Source of the DNA: JAZDOK01 sp043798715
GTDB taxonomy: Bacteria > Vulcanimicrobiota > JAZDOK01
NCBI GenBank assembly: GCA_043798715.1
Contig: JAZDOK010000077.1
Location: 1 to 48,388 of the forward strand
Direction of reading: 5' to 3'
Length of the DNA: 48,388 bases
Part shown: positions 1 to 8,176 of the stretch, piece by piece
How the letters are laid out: every line of letters begins with the position of its first letter
Position numbering within the stretch: position 1 is the stretch's first letter
Translations under genes and position numbers: made by a program
Notes under the pieces: generated by a model
The model's input: the letters and a program-made list of their open reading frames with translations, nothing else
Database searches by the model: none
What the model was told of the DNA's origin: nothing

Positions 1-1404
1 CGTCTCTATTTTTTCCTTGATGGAAAGCTCCAGGGGATAAAGGAACCTGAAGCTGGATGGCTTCTCGCAGGCCCGGACGACCGCCTCGGCCAGATTCCGG
101 GCACCCTCGCCGCCGCGCGCCCAGTAATCTCCGGGGACGGCGTCTTCCGCCCCGGCCTCGACGGCGATCTTCCTGATGAGGTCAAGTTCCCGCTCGGTGT
201 CGGTTGCAAAGCGGTTGATGGAAACCACGACGGGAACGCCGAAGAGGAGCATGTTCTCTATTTGTTTGATGAGGTTCTCCGCGCCTTTTTCAACGGCGGG
301 GAGGTTTTCCTTTTTCAACTCCTCGTCCAGGGGCTTCCCGGCCACCACCTTGGCCAGCCCCCCATGCATCTTCAAGGCCCTGACCGAGCAGACCAGAACG
401 ACGCAATCCGGCACCAGGCCGCTTATGCGGCACTTGATGTCCATGAATTTTTCGGCGCCGCAGTCCGCACCGAAACCGCTTTCGGTCACCAGGTATTGGG
501 CCAGCTTGATGGCTATCCGATCCGCAATAATGGAGCTGTTACCGTGGGCGATATTGGCGAAGGGCCCGGCGTGCACGAAACAGGGAGTGTGTTCCAGGGT
601 CTGGATTAAATTGGGCATCAAGGCGTCCTTAAGGAGGACGGCCATGGCCCCGGCGCACTTGAGATCCTCGGCGGTTACCGGCCCTTTTTGCCTGTTAAAC
701 GCCACGATGATGCGCCCGAGGCGTTTCCTGAGATCCTGAAGGTTTTCGGAGAGAGCCAGAATTGCCATGACTTCGGAGGCGACGGCGATGTCAAAACCGC
801 TTTCACGGGGAAGGCCGTTTTCCTTCCCGCCCAGGCCCGTGACGATGTGCCTCAGGGCCCGGTCACTTATGTCGAGAACCCGCGGCCAGAGAATGGTGTG
901 CGGATCAATGTCCAGGGCGTTCCCGTGGTGCAGGTGGTTGTCGATAAAGGCGGCCAGAAGGTTGTGCGCGGCCGATACGGCGTGGACGTCCCCGGTGAAA
1001 TGCAGGTTGAAGTCCTCCATGGGGATGACCTGCGAATAGCCGCCCCCGGCGGCGCCGCCCTTTATGCCGAAGACCGGCCCGAGAGACGGCTGGCGCAGCG
1101 TGGTGAAGACCGTCTTACCTATCCGGGCCAGGCCCTGGGAGAGTCCGATGGTGGTCACGGTCTTGCCTTCCCCGAGCGGGGTCGGGGTGATGGCGGTCAC
1201 GTCTATGTATTTCCCCGAAGGGCGGTCGGCGAGGCGGGCCAGGATGTCAAGGTGAACCTTGGCCTTGTATTTCCCGTAATATTCGAGCTCTTCCTCGCGG
1301 ATGCCAGCCTGTTCGGCGATGTCCCTTATGGGCCGGATGGGGGCGCTCCTGGCGATCTTTAGATCGGAGGGTAATTTTTCAGCGGAAGACTGAAGAGTTG
1401 TCAT
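1..1404 (-). CDS. fhs: Formate--tetrahydrofolate ligase, C-terminus cut by the window edge
   Basis: ATP-dependent formyl-THF synthetase: it joins formate to tetrahydrofolate in one-carbon metabolism and in the methyl branch of acetyl-CoA synthesis; cytosolic. Translating the minus strand from the ATG at 1404 gives 468 residues in the window out of a usual 555-590, so the end is missing. The P-loop TPTPLGEGKTVTT lies near residues 76-88, followed by the family-typical segments LRQPSLGPVFGIKGGAAGGG and DFNLHFTGD. The start is supported by AAAGGAG eight bases upstream. It diverges from the gene at 1611. No strong promoter was recognised. Family assignment is secure; the folate role is inferred from the family. 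Confidence 0.95.
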   Translation of the reverse strand, partial: MTTLQSSAEKLPSDLKIARSAPIRPIRDIAEQAGIREEELEYYGKYKAKVHLDILARLADRPSGKYIDVTAITPTPLGEGKTVTTIGLSQGLARIGKTVFTTLRQPSLGPVFGIKGGAAGGGYSQVIPMEDFNLHFTGDVHAVSAAHNLLAAFIDNHLHHGNALDIDPHTILWPRVLDISDRALRHIVTGLGGKENGLPRESGFDIAVASEVMAILALSENLQDLRKRLGRIIVAFNRQKGPVTAEDLKCAGAMAVLLKDALMPNLIQTLEHTPCFVHAGPFANIAHGNSSIIADRIAIKLAQYLVTESGFGADCGAEKFMDIKCRISGLVPDCVVLVCSVRALKMHGGLAKVVAGKPLDEELKKENLPAVEKGAENLIKQIENMLLFGVPVVVSINRFATDTERELDLIRKIAVEAGAEDAVPGDYWARGGEGARNLAEAVVRACEKPSSFRFLYPLELSIKEKIET

Positions 1405-1610
1405 CCTGAATCTCCTTTGTTATTGGTGTCTGGACGGATTCTACAAAGCAATCCCATCTCCCTTTTGACGCTAAGCGAATTGAACATGGATGCACAATGG
1501 AAGGGAAATAAGAAGACTTCACAGAATTCAGTCACAGGTTGCCTTTTGAAAATCAGGCAGGACAAAACCGGATTTAAACCCGGGTTATTCTTTTTTAAGG
1601 GAGGCGTTCC

Positions 1611-2027
1611 ATGGAACTGGAATTCGCAATGCTGGCCGAGGGCGCCAATTCGCTGCCGGACGGCAGGTTCAACATCCTGGGCGGAGGCATCGAGTCGCTG
1701 TATGCCCAGACTTTCCCGGTGACCCACCCCTACATGGTCATCGTCCTCCGCATCACCGGCCGCCAGACCGAGATGAAGAACCCCCATGAAATTCTCATCT
1801 ATCTTAAAGACGTCGACGGAAAAGACGTCATCAACGTCATTAAAATCCCCCTCCCCCCTGCCCCGCCGGAGATGCCGGCCACGATAAAAAAGTTCAATGC
1901 CAATTTAATCGGCCAGCTGGCCAACATACATTTCCCCCAGAAAGGGACCTACAGCCTGGAAATCCTTCTCGATGGAAGGCACGAAAAATCCCTGCCGCTC
2001 GAACTCATAGAACTGCCGAAGAAGTAG
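1611..2027 (+). CDS. Small conserved protein, DUF6941-like
   Basis: A 138-aa soluble protein with no signal peptide or membrane segment. The N-terminus (MELEFAMLAEGANSLPDGRF followed by NILGGGIESL) resembles the DUF6941 family, whose members begin with a similar strand pattern and a GGG turn. The function of that family is unknown to me. The ATG at 1611 is preceded by AAGGGAGG at good spacing. It stands alone between divergent fhs and convergent arsM, whose stop codon is only 17 bases away. Real gene by codon usage and ribosome site; the family name is a recollection and should be treated as tentative. Confidence 0.75.
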   Translation: MELEFAMLAEGANSLPDGRFNILGGGIESLYAQTFPVTHPYMVIVLRITGRQTEMKNPHEILIYLKDVDGKDVINVIKIPLPPAPPEMPATIKKFNANLIGQLANIHFPQKGTYSLEILLDGRHEKSLPLELIELPKK

Positions 2028-2044
2028 GCTTTGACGGCCGGAAG

Positions 2045-2878
2045 TCAGGATTTCACCGCGTAAAAGTTCAGGCTCACGACCGAACCAATAAGTTTTTCCA
2101 GCTCTTCCCTTGGAAGATTCAAATGTTCCACCAGCGCCTGGGCCGTCGGGTCGTTGGCCATGCAGTCAATGGGGAAAGTCGTCTCCTTGGCAATCCGGAT
2201 TTCCCCGAAACCCGCCTCTCCGAGCATCCGCAGATAGTCGTCCTTAAGGACCGCCCCGCTGAGGCACCCGACGTAGGCGGCCACCGAGCTCATCACCTTC
2301 TCCGGAAGCGGCTCAAGAAGGACTATATCAGAGATCATTAGTCTACCGCCGCTCTTTAAGGCCCGAAAGGCTTCCATAAAGACCCGCCGTTTGTCCGGCA
2401 CCAGGTTGATTACGCAGTTGGAAATGATGACATCCACCGAGGCATCGGCGACGGGAAGATTTTCCAGTTCTCCCAACCTGAACTCCACATTGGAATAGCC
2501 GCCGCTTTCAGCGTTACGGCGGGCTTTCTCGATCATCTCCGGGGTCATGTCCACCCCGATGACCTTGCCGATTTTCCCGACTCTACCTGAGGCTAAAAAG
2601 CAATCAAAGCCGGCTCCGGAACCCAGGTCGAGGACCGTCTCCCCCTCGGAGAGCGAAGCGATGGCCAGGGGGTTGCCGCACCCGAGCCCCAGGTTTGCTC
2701 CATCGGGCACAGCGTTTATCTCCTTGTCGGAATAGCCGACTCCCCGGCTGAGATCCGAAGACGATGTCTTCCCTCCGCAGCAGGAGGAAGAACCACAGCA
2801 GGATTCCCCCTGCATGGCGACCCGGGCATACCCCTCTCGGACAGCCTCCTTGACAGATCTCCCATCAAAATTTTTCAT
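2045..2878 (-). CDS. arsM: Arsenite S-adenosylmethionine methyltransferase
   Basis: Methylates As(III) with SAM to methylarsenicals; cytosolic, 277 aa, normal for the family. The SAM-binding motif DLGSGAGFD is at residues 84-92. The As(III)-binding cysteines characteristic of ArsM can be placed: Cys67 (GLGCGNP), Cys155 (SNCVINL) and Cys205 (VGCLSGA). The N-terminus carries two extra cysteine pairs (ESCCGSSSCCGG, about residues 26-35), common in bacterial ArsM and likely to bind As(III) too. GGAAGAG precedes the ATG. It lies 52 bases downstream of arsR1 on the same strand and so probably forms an arsR-arsM operon derepressed by arsenite. Confidence 0.93.
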   Translation of the reverse strand: MKNFDGRSVKEAVREGYARVAMQGESCCGSSSCCGGKTSSSDLSRGVGYSDKEINAVPDGANLGLGCGNPLAIASLSEGETVLDLGSGAGFDCFLASGRVGKIGKVIGVDMTPEMIEKARRNAESGGYSNVEFRLGELENLPVADASVDVIISNCVINLVPDKRRVFMEAFRALKSGGRLMISDIVLLEPLPEKVMSSVAAYVGCLSGAVLKDDYLRMLGEAGFGEIRIAKETTFPIDCMANDPTAQALVEHLNLPREELEKLIGSVVSLNFYAVKS

Positions 2879-2930
2879 ATCAACACTCTTCCTTTCTTTT
2901 AATGCCTCTTCGGAAATTTTCAGCCGTTTT

Positions 2931-3278
2931 TCAGAGCCCGGCTATTAAAGACTTCAATCTTTCAATCTTCTCCTCCGAGATACAATAGCAGACCCGCGGC
3001 CCGTCCACTTCACCCTTGATCAAGCCCGCATCTTTCAGGATCTTAAGATGCTGTGAGATGGTGGATTGTGCCAGGGGGAGACACCGGCAGATTTCCCCGC
3101 AGATGCATTCGTTCCGCTCTAAAAGCACCCGCAGAATTTTTATCCTGGCCGGATGCGCCAGCGCCTTGGCCAGCTCTGCCATTTCCAGATCGCTGTCCTC
3201 CTGCCCGGATGAGACGGGAGGCTTTTTTCGTTTGGAACAGCATCGCAGAAAATTAAGCTTAGATTTAAAATCGTTCAT
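2931..3278 (-). CDS. arsR: ArsR-family arsenic repressor (arsR1)
   Basis: Winged-helix metalloid-responsive repressor, 115 aa. The HTH spans roughly residues 36-90 (ALAHPARIKILRVL, then QSTISQHLKILKDAGLI). The recognition-helix region carries a cysteine cluster, ECICGEICRC, with Cys58, 60, 64 and 66; this is the usual As(III) site of ArsR proteins. The first 30 residues (with a CC pair) are an unusual extension. Start choice is uncertain: the ATG at 3278 has no ribosome site and lies 9 bases after the promoter -10 box, implying a leaderless transcript. An internal Met33 has AGGAGG upstream, but at a long spacing of 14. Drives itself and arsM. Confidence 0.9.
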   Translation of the reverse strand: MNDFKSKLNFLRCCSKRKKPPVSSGQEDSDLEMAELAKALAHPARIKILRVLLERNECICGEICRCLPLAQSTISQHLKILKDAGLIKGEVDGPRVCYCISEEKIERLKSLIAGL

Positions 3279-3292
3279 CGTAGATTAACGAT
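3277..3292. promoter_or_regulatory. Probable ArsR1 operator (inverted repeat)
   Basis: ATCGT-N6-ACGAT, a perfect 5-bp inverted repeat separated by 6 bases. It overlaps the -10 box and start codon of arsR1, the expected place for an autorepressor. Its architecture resembles known ArsR operators of the ATCAA-N6-TTGAT kind. Binding itself is inferred. Confidence 0.65.
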
Positions 3293-3316
3293 ATCATATT
3301 TCAAACAAGCTGTCAA
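3288..3316 (-). promoter_or_regulatory. Promoter of arsR1-arsM
   Basis: Minus-strand TTGACA (3316-3311), 17-bp spacer, TATCGT (3293-3288). The arsR1 ATG begins 9 bases after the -10 box, so the start of transcription would fall at or just before the start codon. The operator overlaps the -10 box. Confidence 0.75.
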
Positions 3317-3364
3317 GAGCCATGAATGCAACCAGCATGACTTAGTCATCCCAGGTTTTGCACG

Positions 3365-4564
3365 TTAACACTCTTCCTCTTGAAGCGGGGGAGCCAAGGC
3401 GTCCGGCTCGGAGGACGCTCCATTGGCCGTCTCAGTCAGGTCTTCCATCTCGGCGGGCATGAACCATTTCTGAGCGATGAGGGTTGGAATAACAGCGGTG
3501 GCAACGACGACACCGACCAGAACCGAGTACTGAACCTGATTGATGAGACCTGAGTTCAGGCCGAACAGGCTGGCGATGGTGCCGAAGGTCAGGCCGGTGC
3601 TCATTAGAAGGGTGGTGTACATACTTCCGCCCGGAATATATTTTTTCGCCAGGAAATAGACCCCGAGGAATTTGGTTGCAATTTTGAGGAAGAAGAGAAG
3701 TATGAAAAGCGTGAAAGCCGAGGCAATCAGCAGGAAAGAAATCTTCATGCCCCCGACGATGAAGAAAATCGGAGTAATAAGGGCATAGGCGACGGTTCGC
3801 AGGCGGTCCCGGATGACTTTTGTTTTGCGCTGTTCCTTGAAATGCTTTGAAAGGAGCATCCCGAGTATGAAGGCGGGAAGGACGGCATGGCCCTCTCCGA
3901 TGTTGGCGAAATACATGAAGACAAGGAGAACCAGAAAGAAAAGCTTGATTTCAGGCTCCACGACCTTGTTTGAGAAAAAACGGCTTCTGAGGATGTAAAG
4001 GGAAAATTTGTCCACCAGGAAGATGACCCCGATGGAGACGACAATGAAGGCAACAGTGTACCAGGTCGGTTTTGCGAAGAGTACACTCAGAGCCAGAGCG
4101 GTTCCCATGTCCGTGACAAAAGTGGAGGCCATGATCAGTTTGCCGATTTCCGTCGAGGAGAGCCCTGTCTCGACCAGCACGGAATAGACGACGGCCAGTG
4201 AAGTCGTGGAAAGAGCCGTGCCGGCGATAAGCGCAGCCTTGAAATCCCACCCGCTGACATAGTAGGTGAAGAGGAAAACGCCGACAAAGGGGAATAAAAA
4301 AGAGGCAAAACCGATGAGGAAACTTTCCTTGAATTTTTCCTTCATGAGGCGGGTGTCTATTTCGGCTCCTGCCATAAAAGTGAGGAGGATTCCCCCGAAA
4401 GAGGCCAGGTAGAGCATCCACCCTTCCGGCTTAAGCCCGATATTGCCGGCGATCGTACCCAGAACGATCTCGATGATGGCGACGGAGAGACCGAACCGGA
4501 GGGAAATCAGGCTGGCGAGATAGATGAGAAATCCGATGAGCAGGGGGGTCAGGTCAGCTTTCAT
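3365..4564 (-). CDS. CPA2-family cation:proton antiporter under a fluoride riboswitch
   Basis: A 399-aa inner-membrane protein with about 11-13 hydrophobic segments and the CPA2/Kef-type exchanger pattern (LAGTALSTTSLAVVYSVL and the following SSTEIGKLIMASTFVTDMGT). There is no C-terminal TrkA-N/RCK domain; the protein ends in a short acidic tail. Family members exchange Na+ or K+ for protons. The leader is a well-formed fluoride riboswitch (4591-4640), so the gene is expected to be switched on by fluoride. Sodium/proton antiporters are among the gene classes known to follow this riboswitch. The likely role is therefore cytosolic ion balance, or fluoride efflux linked to cations, during fluoride stress. 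ATG preceded by GGAGGAG. Substrate not determinable from sequence. Confidence 0.88.
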   Translation of the reverse strand: MKADLTPLLIGFLIYLASLISLRFGLSVAIIEIVLGTIAGNIGLKPEGWMLYLASFGGILLTFMAGAEIDTRLMKEKFKESFLIGFASFLFPFVGVFLFTYYVSGWDFKAALIAGTALSTTSLAVVYSVLVETGLSSTEIGKLIMASTFVTDMGTALALSVLFAKPTWYTVAFIVVSIGVIFLVDKFSLYILRSRFFSNKVVEPEIKLFFLVLLVFMYFANIGEGHAVLPAFILGMLLSKHFKEQRKTKVIRDRLRTVAYALITPIFFIVGGMKISFLLIASAFTLFILLFFLKIATKFLGVYFLAKKYIPGGSMYTTLLMSTGLTFGTIASLFGLNSGLINQVQYSVLVGVVVATAVIPTLIAQKWFMPAEMEDLTETANGASSEPDALAPPLQEEEC

Positions 4565-4599
4565 AAAAAAACTCCTCCAAACATTAAATTTGCAGGAGT
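4565..4599 (-). promoter_or_regulatory. Expression platform of the fluoride riboswitch
   Basis: The 3' strand of the aptamer (ACTCCT, plus-strand 4599-4594) can pair instead with AGGAGT (4576-4571), which contains the ribosome-binding site of the antiporter. The pairing is 6 bp, or 7 with a G-U. Six U residues (4570-4565) follow directly before the AUG. The alternative helix could therefore hide the ribosome site, act as a weak intrinsic terminator, or both. Fluoride-bound aptamer would use ACTCC with GGAGT of the aptamer and free the site. Confidence 0.7.
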
Positions 4600-4640
4600 C
4601 ATCAGCTTGTCAAGCGGTTAAGGGTGAACTCCATCACCAG
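4591..4640 (-). promoter_or_regulatory. Fluoride riboswitch (crcB motif)
   Basis: Read on the minus strand, the leader contains GGTGATGGAGTTCACC, then TTAACCGC, then GCTGATGACTCCTGC. These match the conserved blocks of the crcB-motif aptamer in order. All helices form: GGTG/CACC, the long-range GGAGT/ACTCC, and GCTT/AAGC closing a 3-base loop. The conserved GAUGG and GCUGAUG elements are intact. Spacing to the antiporter AUG (27 bases) fits a cis-acting switch. The TTGACA inside this element is part of the aptamer, not a promoter. Confidence 0.93.
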
Positions 4641-4731
4641 CGGGAGTCTTCGCCGTAAAGCGACTTTTTCCTTCTTATAGGCGGTTCATCACTCCTTCAG
4701 GTTTGTGTCCGCAAGAGGTCCGCGGCCGCTT

Positions 4732-5247
4732 TCAGTGCCCCACCGAGCGCCCACGCCCCTTTAACAAGCGCACGAAAACCGGGACCAGCAGCAATTGAAG
4801 CACAATTCCAGGAAGACCTATGATAATGCTTCCCAGAAAATAAGCCTGCGGGGGAATCGCCAGATGAAACAAGCCGGAAAGGAGCCATCCCGTCAATCCC
4901 GCGCCTAGCCTGCCGAGAACCATTGAAACGATCAGAGAAATCCATATATTCATTCCGTATGTTTTGTACAGAAGTCCGCCGGTGAAACCGTAAACCGGCA
5001 ATTCCACCATCATCAACGGGAGCATGGGCGGGGAAAGCGGAGGCATGCCGATCGCCAGGTGGCTCAGCACTGGCGTTATCAGGCCGCACATCAGGCCGGC
5101 TGCGGGACCGAGATGAAATCCCGAGAGCAGGACGGGAATGTGCATCGGAAGAAAAGACGGCCCCAATCCAAAAAGATGAAAGGCCAGGGGGAGCATTATT
5201 CCGAGTGCGATATAAAGCGCGGAATACGTGATTTTTTTCGCCAGCAT
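4732..5247 (-). CDS. ECF transporter S component (substrate unknown)
   Basis: A 171-aa integral membrane protein with five to six hydrophobic helices. The S-component pattern is visible in PMHIPVLLSGFHLGPAAGLM and GLITPVLSHLAIGMPP, then PMLPLMMVELPVYGF. Such proteins bind a vitamin or metal and work with a shared EcfAA'T energising module, which is not encoded nearby, so it would use the cell's common module. ATG at 5247 has GAGGA seven bases upstream. Its promoter (5317-5345) gives a roughly 60-base leader holding a GC-rich hairpin. I could not match the leader to any known riboswitch, so the substrate remains open. Confidence 0.8.
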   Translation of the reverse strand: MLAKKITYSALYIALGIMLPLAFHLFGLGPSFLPMHIPVLLSGFHLGPAAGLMCGLITPVLSHLAIGMPPLSPPMLPLMMVELPVYGFTGGLLYKTYGMNIWISLIVSMVLGRLGAGLTGWLLSGLFHLAIPPQAYFLGSIIIGLPGIVLQLLLVPVFVRLLKGRGRSVGH

Positions 5248-5264
5248 ATTTTCCTCATTTAGTT

Positions 5265-5283
5265 GACCGCGCCCGCGCGGGTC
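5265..5283 (-). promoter_or_regulatory. GC-rich hairpin in the ECF S-component leader
   Basis: GACC-GCG / CGC-(bulge)-GGTC, a 7-bp stem with a CCCG-type loop, ending about 17 bases before the start codon. It may limit ribosome access. No known riboswitch consensus was recognised. Confidence 0.45.
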
Positions 5284-5316
5284 AGTGGGGCAAGCCGATT
5301 TCCCTTAAGTTTCAAC

Positions 5317-5345
5317 ATGATAACCCGGTTTTATGATAATGTCAA
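5317..5345 (-). promoter_or_regulatory. Promoter of the ECF S-component gene
   Basis: Minus-strand TTGACA (5345-5340), 17-bp spacer, TATCAT (5322-5317). Predicted transcription start near 5310, about 60 bases before the ATG. Confidence 0.72.
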
Positions 5346-5553
5346 TTATTCAGGGCGCGACCACGGGGTTGAAGGAAAAGCCGGAGACGAGAATGTATGA
5401 TTGCAAGACCTACCCCTATTCCGCCCTTGTGACCTCCGTACGGTGAGAGGCCCATGTTGACACGAGGTCGAATACTCAATGGCAGGATTTATGCAGGTGC
5501 TAAAATTTAATCGCAAAGCATATATCTGCAAATTTGAATGTCGGAGGGCAAAT

Positions 5554-6645
5554 ATGAGTAGAAGGCTTTGGGCAACATTATTAATTTTGATTTCCGCTGT
5601 TTTCCTCAACATCGGCAGCGCCGGCGCGTGCACTTACTTTTTTTTAACATCCGGGGACGGTAGTGTCATCTCCGGCCGAACCGATGAGTTTTATTCGGAT
5701 ACGGGCTCGAAGCTGAATATGATTCCGCGAGGAATATCTTTCGCCTCGAAAGCGCCGGATGGCGCCAAACCCGTGTCGTGGAAGACGAAATACGGTTTTG
5801 TCGGGATTTCCATGTTTGACAAGGATCTGTTCGGCGAGGGAATGAACGAAAAGGGGTTGTCCGCCGGGGGTTTGTGGTTCGGTGACGTAAAATATCCGGC
5901 CATCAAGCCGGGCGATGAGCTTCTCTCTGTGAACGATGTCATCGGCTGGATTTTGGGCAGCTTTCAGACGGTGAAAGAAGTGAGAAGCGCGCTCCCGAAA
6001 GTAAAAATATGGTCAAGCGCCGATAACCCCCTTAAAATTCCGCTGCCTATGCATTTTTATGTCACCGATGCGACCGGGGATTCGATTGTAGTCGAATGCA
6101 TGGATGGATGCACCAAAATATGGGACAACCGGGACAACGGCGTGATGACCAACGAGCCGGATCTCGGCTGGCATCTCAATAACCTGCGGTTTTACTCGCA
6201 CGTGAACCCAGACGCCGGTATTACTCCCAAACTCGGCGGTGAGGATTGGGCTCTGGGCTCCGGGATTATGCCGCTGCCGGGCGATTACAGCGATGCCTCC
6301 AGATTCGTCAGGATTTCTCTGCTTAAGCGTTTTTCAAAACAGCCGGAAACCGCGGAAGCGGGAGTCAACCTCGCTTTGCATCTGATCAACACCATAGATA
6401 TTCCTTACGGCCCCCAGGTGTGGATTCAGGGCCAGAAGGGAAATATCCAATGGACGGTATGGTCGGTCATCTACGATCATACAAATAAGTATTTTTATTA
6501 TCGCACCTATGAAAACCCGACGTTGCGCCGCTGTGACCTGTCGAAGCTTAACTTCAGCGAGGGAACTCCTTGCAAGCGGTTCGAATTATTCGGCGGCAGC
6601 GGCTATATAGACGACACGAACCGATGGCTGGCGCCCGCTAAATAA
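5554..6645 (+). CDS. Secreted linear-amide C-N hydrolase, choloylglycine hydrolase family
   Basis: Ntn-type amide hydrolase related to penicillin V acylase and bile salt hydrolase, 363 aa from the chosen start. A signal peptide covers residues 1-25 (two Arg, then LWATLLILISAVFLN) and ends directly before Cys26 in AGACTYF. That Cys would become the new N-terminus and is the nucleophile in this family. Downstream family features include SGRTDEFY, NEKGLSAGGLWF and MTNEPDLGWHLNNL. The ATG at 5554 is chosen over an in-frame upstream ATG because CGGAGGG precedes it and a clean signal peptide follows. Natural substrate unknown; N-acyl homoserine lactones or other amides are possible. A membrane protein gene follows 45 bases downstream. 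Confidence 0.88.
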   Translation: MSRRLWATLLILISAVFLNIGSAGACTYFFLTSGDGSVISGRTDEFYSDTGSKLNMIPRGISFASKAPDGAKPVSWKTKYGFVGISMFDKDLFGEGMNEKGLSAGGLWFGDVKYPAIKPGDELLSVNDVIGWILGSFQTVKEVRSALPKVKIWSSADNPLKIPLPMHFYVTDATGDSIVVECMDGCTKIWDNRDNGVMTNEPDLGWHLNNLRFYSHVNPDAGITPKLGGEDWALGSGIMPLPGDYSDASRFVRISLLKRFSKQPETAEAGVNLALHLINTIDIPYGPQVWIQGQKGNIQWTVWSVIYDHTNKYFYYRTYENPTLRRCDLSKLNFSEGTPCKRFELFGGSGYIDDTNRWLAPAK

Positions 6646-6690
6646 TTAATATAAGGGCTTGCCCAAAAGCGATTTGCGAGGAGAGGATTT

Positions 6691-7269
6691 ATGAAAGATT
6701 TGAAAGAACTGGGCGGTTTGCTGCTTGGCTTTATACCCTGGCTTCTCTTTTTATTTATTTCGGGCCATTCCTTGATTAGTTTAGAACGAGCCTTAATCAT
6801 ATGTCTCATTGTGGCTGTTATATTCGGCTTCGGTGACCTGAGACGGGGTTACATTCTGACGTGGGGAACGGTTATATTCTTCGGGGCCTGCGTCGTTCTG
6901 GTGAATATATTTAAGGTCGTCTGGGTGGCATCCTACATGGACTTACTGTCCAACTTGATGCTCGCCGGCATCATGTGGATATCATTAATGGTCGGCATGC
7001 CATTTGCTATGCAATATGCACGAAAAGATTTACCAAAAGAACAATGGAACGATCCAAAGTTTATTCAAGGCTGCCGGTGGATCACCCTGGTCTGGGCGTA
7101 TCTCATGTCCCTGTCGGTCTTGGTCTCGATCGTTCGACGAAGCCCGGCTCTCCACTTTCCGGGGTGGATGTATTTCGACGTGACGATATGCATAATCCTG
7201 ACGGGCCTGACAATTACTACACTTTTTAAAAGACAAAAACGTCTGCAGCGCGAGAGGGCGCAGGCATAA
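6691..7269 (+). CDS. Integral membrane protein of unknown function
   Basis: 192 aa with about six hydrophobic helices (for example LLLGFIPWLLFLFI and TWGTVIFFGACVVLV) and a basic C-terminus rich in Lys and Arg. No recognised motif. GGAGAGG lies a few bases before the ATG. It is probably co-transcribed with the upstream secreted hydrolase, since only 45 bases separate them and there is no terminator. The hydrophobicity pattern and the ribosome site support a real gene. I do not recognise the family. Confidence 0.75.
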   Translation: MKDLKELGGLLLGFIPWLLFLFISGHSLISLERALIICLIVAVIFGFGDLRRGYILTWGTVIFFGACVVLVNIFKVVWVASYMDLLSNLMLAGIMWISLMVGMPFAMQYARKDLPKEQWNDPKFIQGCRWITLVWAYLMSLSVLVSIVRRSPALHFPGWMYFDVTICIILTGLTITTLFKRQKRLQRERAQA

Positions 7270-7483
7270 ATAAAAGGGGCAACCGCCGGAAGTCCCTCCG
7301 TTTGTAAAAAAAGCTATTGTATCCCTATTTTCTCTCAAAGTGATCGGAAAGGCGGAGGGCGATCATCCAGCCTTCCCCGGCCGCGTAGTGCGTGATCCCA
7401 AAATAAGCGAGGTGGTCTTCTATCCTCGTCCAGCGAGGATCTTTAGTAAATCTGCAATTCTGTGGAATCTTCTTGAATGTGTC

Positions 7484-8176
7484 TCAGAGGTGGGAGAAGA
7501 AAACGTACAGGCCGACCAGGAGGACTAGGACTCCGGAGACTATCTTGAGATATTTTGAGAATGCGGTCAGGCCTCGGGACTCCGCCAGGCTGTCTACGAT
7601 GCCGGTGAAAGTACCCGCAAGCAGAACAAGAAGGCTCTGGCCGATTCCGTAGGTAAGAAGAAGCGTGGCCCCGTAGAGGAGCTGGCCCTTGGCGGCGACA
7701 AAGGCCAGAAGGATCACTAGCACCGGCGCCGAGCAGGGGGTGGAGATGACGCCGAAAAGAAGCCCCAGAAGGAAGGCGCCAAGAGGGCCGGTAAGGCCCG
7801 GCTTGATCCGCTCCGCAAAGGAGAATCTAAATTCAAAGACTCCGAGCAGATTCAAACCCATCGCCATGGCCAGGAGGGAGATGAAAATATACCAGCCGTT
7901 TCCGATCTTTCCGAACAAGGTGCCCATGAGGGCCGCTATGACGCCCAGGATCATGAGGGTTATGGAGAGGCCCAGGACGAAGGCGAGCGAGTAAAAGAAA
8001 GCCTTTTTTTTATCCCCGCCCGCGTATCCGCCCACAAAGCCGATGGTGAGCGGAATCACGGCCAGGGCGCAGGGGGCGAATCCGAACAGGACCCCTCCGG
8101 CAAAGACCGTAAGATAGGCCAGGAGCGGGCTCGTGCCCAAAGTTTTCTCTATGATGCCTAGAAGTTCAGTTCCCAA
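7484..8176 (-). CDS. ccdA: CcdA/DsbD-type transmembrane thiol-disulfide reductase
   Basis: 230 aa, six transmembrane helices. The two membrane cysteines of the CcdA family are present in FAPCALAVIPL (helix 1) and ISTPCSAPVLV (helix 4). The protein carries electrons from cytosolic thioredoxin to periplasmic thioredoxin-like partners. The start is a TTG at 8176 inside the 3' end of the upstream thioredoxin gene (11-base overlap), so translation is coupled. It is the last gene of the arsR2-acr3 operon, and the membrane-anchored thioredoxin just before it is the likely partner. No haem-lyase genes are nearby, so a role in cytochrome maturation is less likely than a thiol relay tied to the operon. 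Confidence 0.9.
   Translation of the reverse strand: MGTELLGIIEKTLGTSPLLAYLTVFAGGVLFGFAPCALAVIPLTIGFVGGYAGGDKKKAFFYSLAFVLGLSITLMILGVIAALMGTLFGKIGNGWYIFISLLAMAMGLNLLGVFEFRFSFAERIKPGLTGPLGAFLLGLLFGVISTPCSAPVLVILLAFVAAKGQLLYGATLLLTYGIGQSLLVLLAGTFTGIVDSLAESRGLTAFSKYLKIVSGVLVLLVGLYVFFSHL

Noticed and set aside
688..1362. 224-codon plus-strand frame over fhs
   Set aside because: The minus strand encodes a clear formate-THF ligase through this whole region.
4608..4613. TTGACA on the minus strand upstream of the antiporter as a promoter -35 box
   Set aside because: It lies inside the P3 helix of the fluoride riboswitch, and no good -10 box follows at 17 bases.
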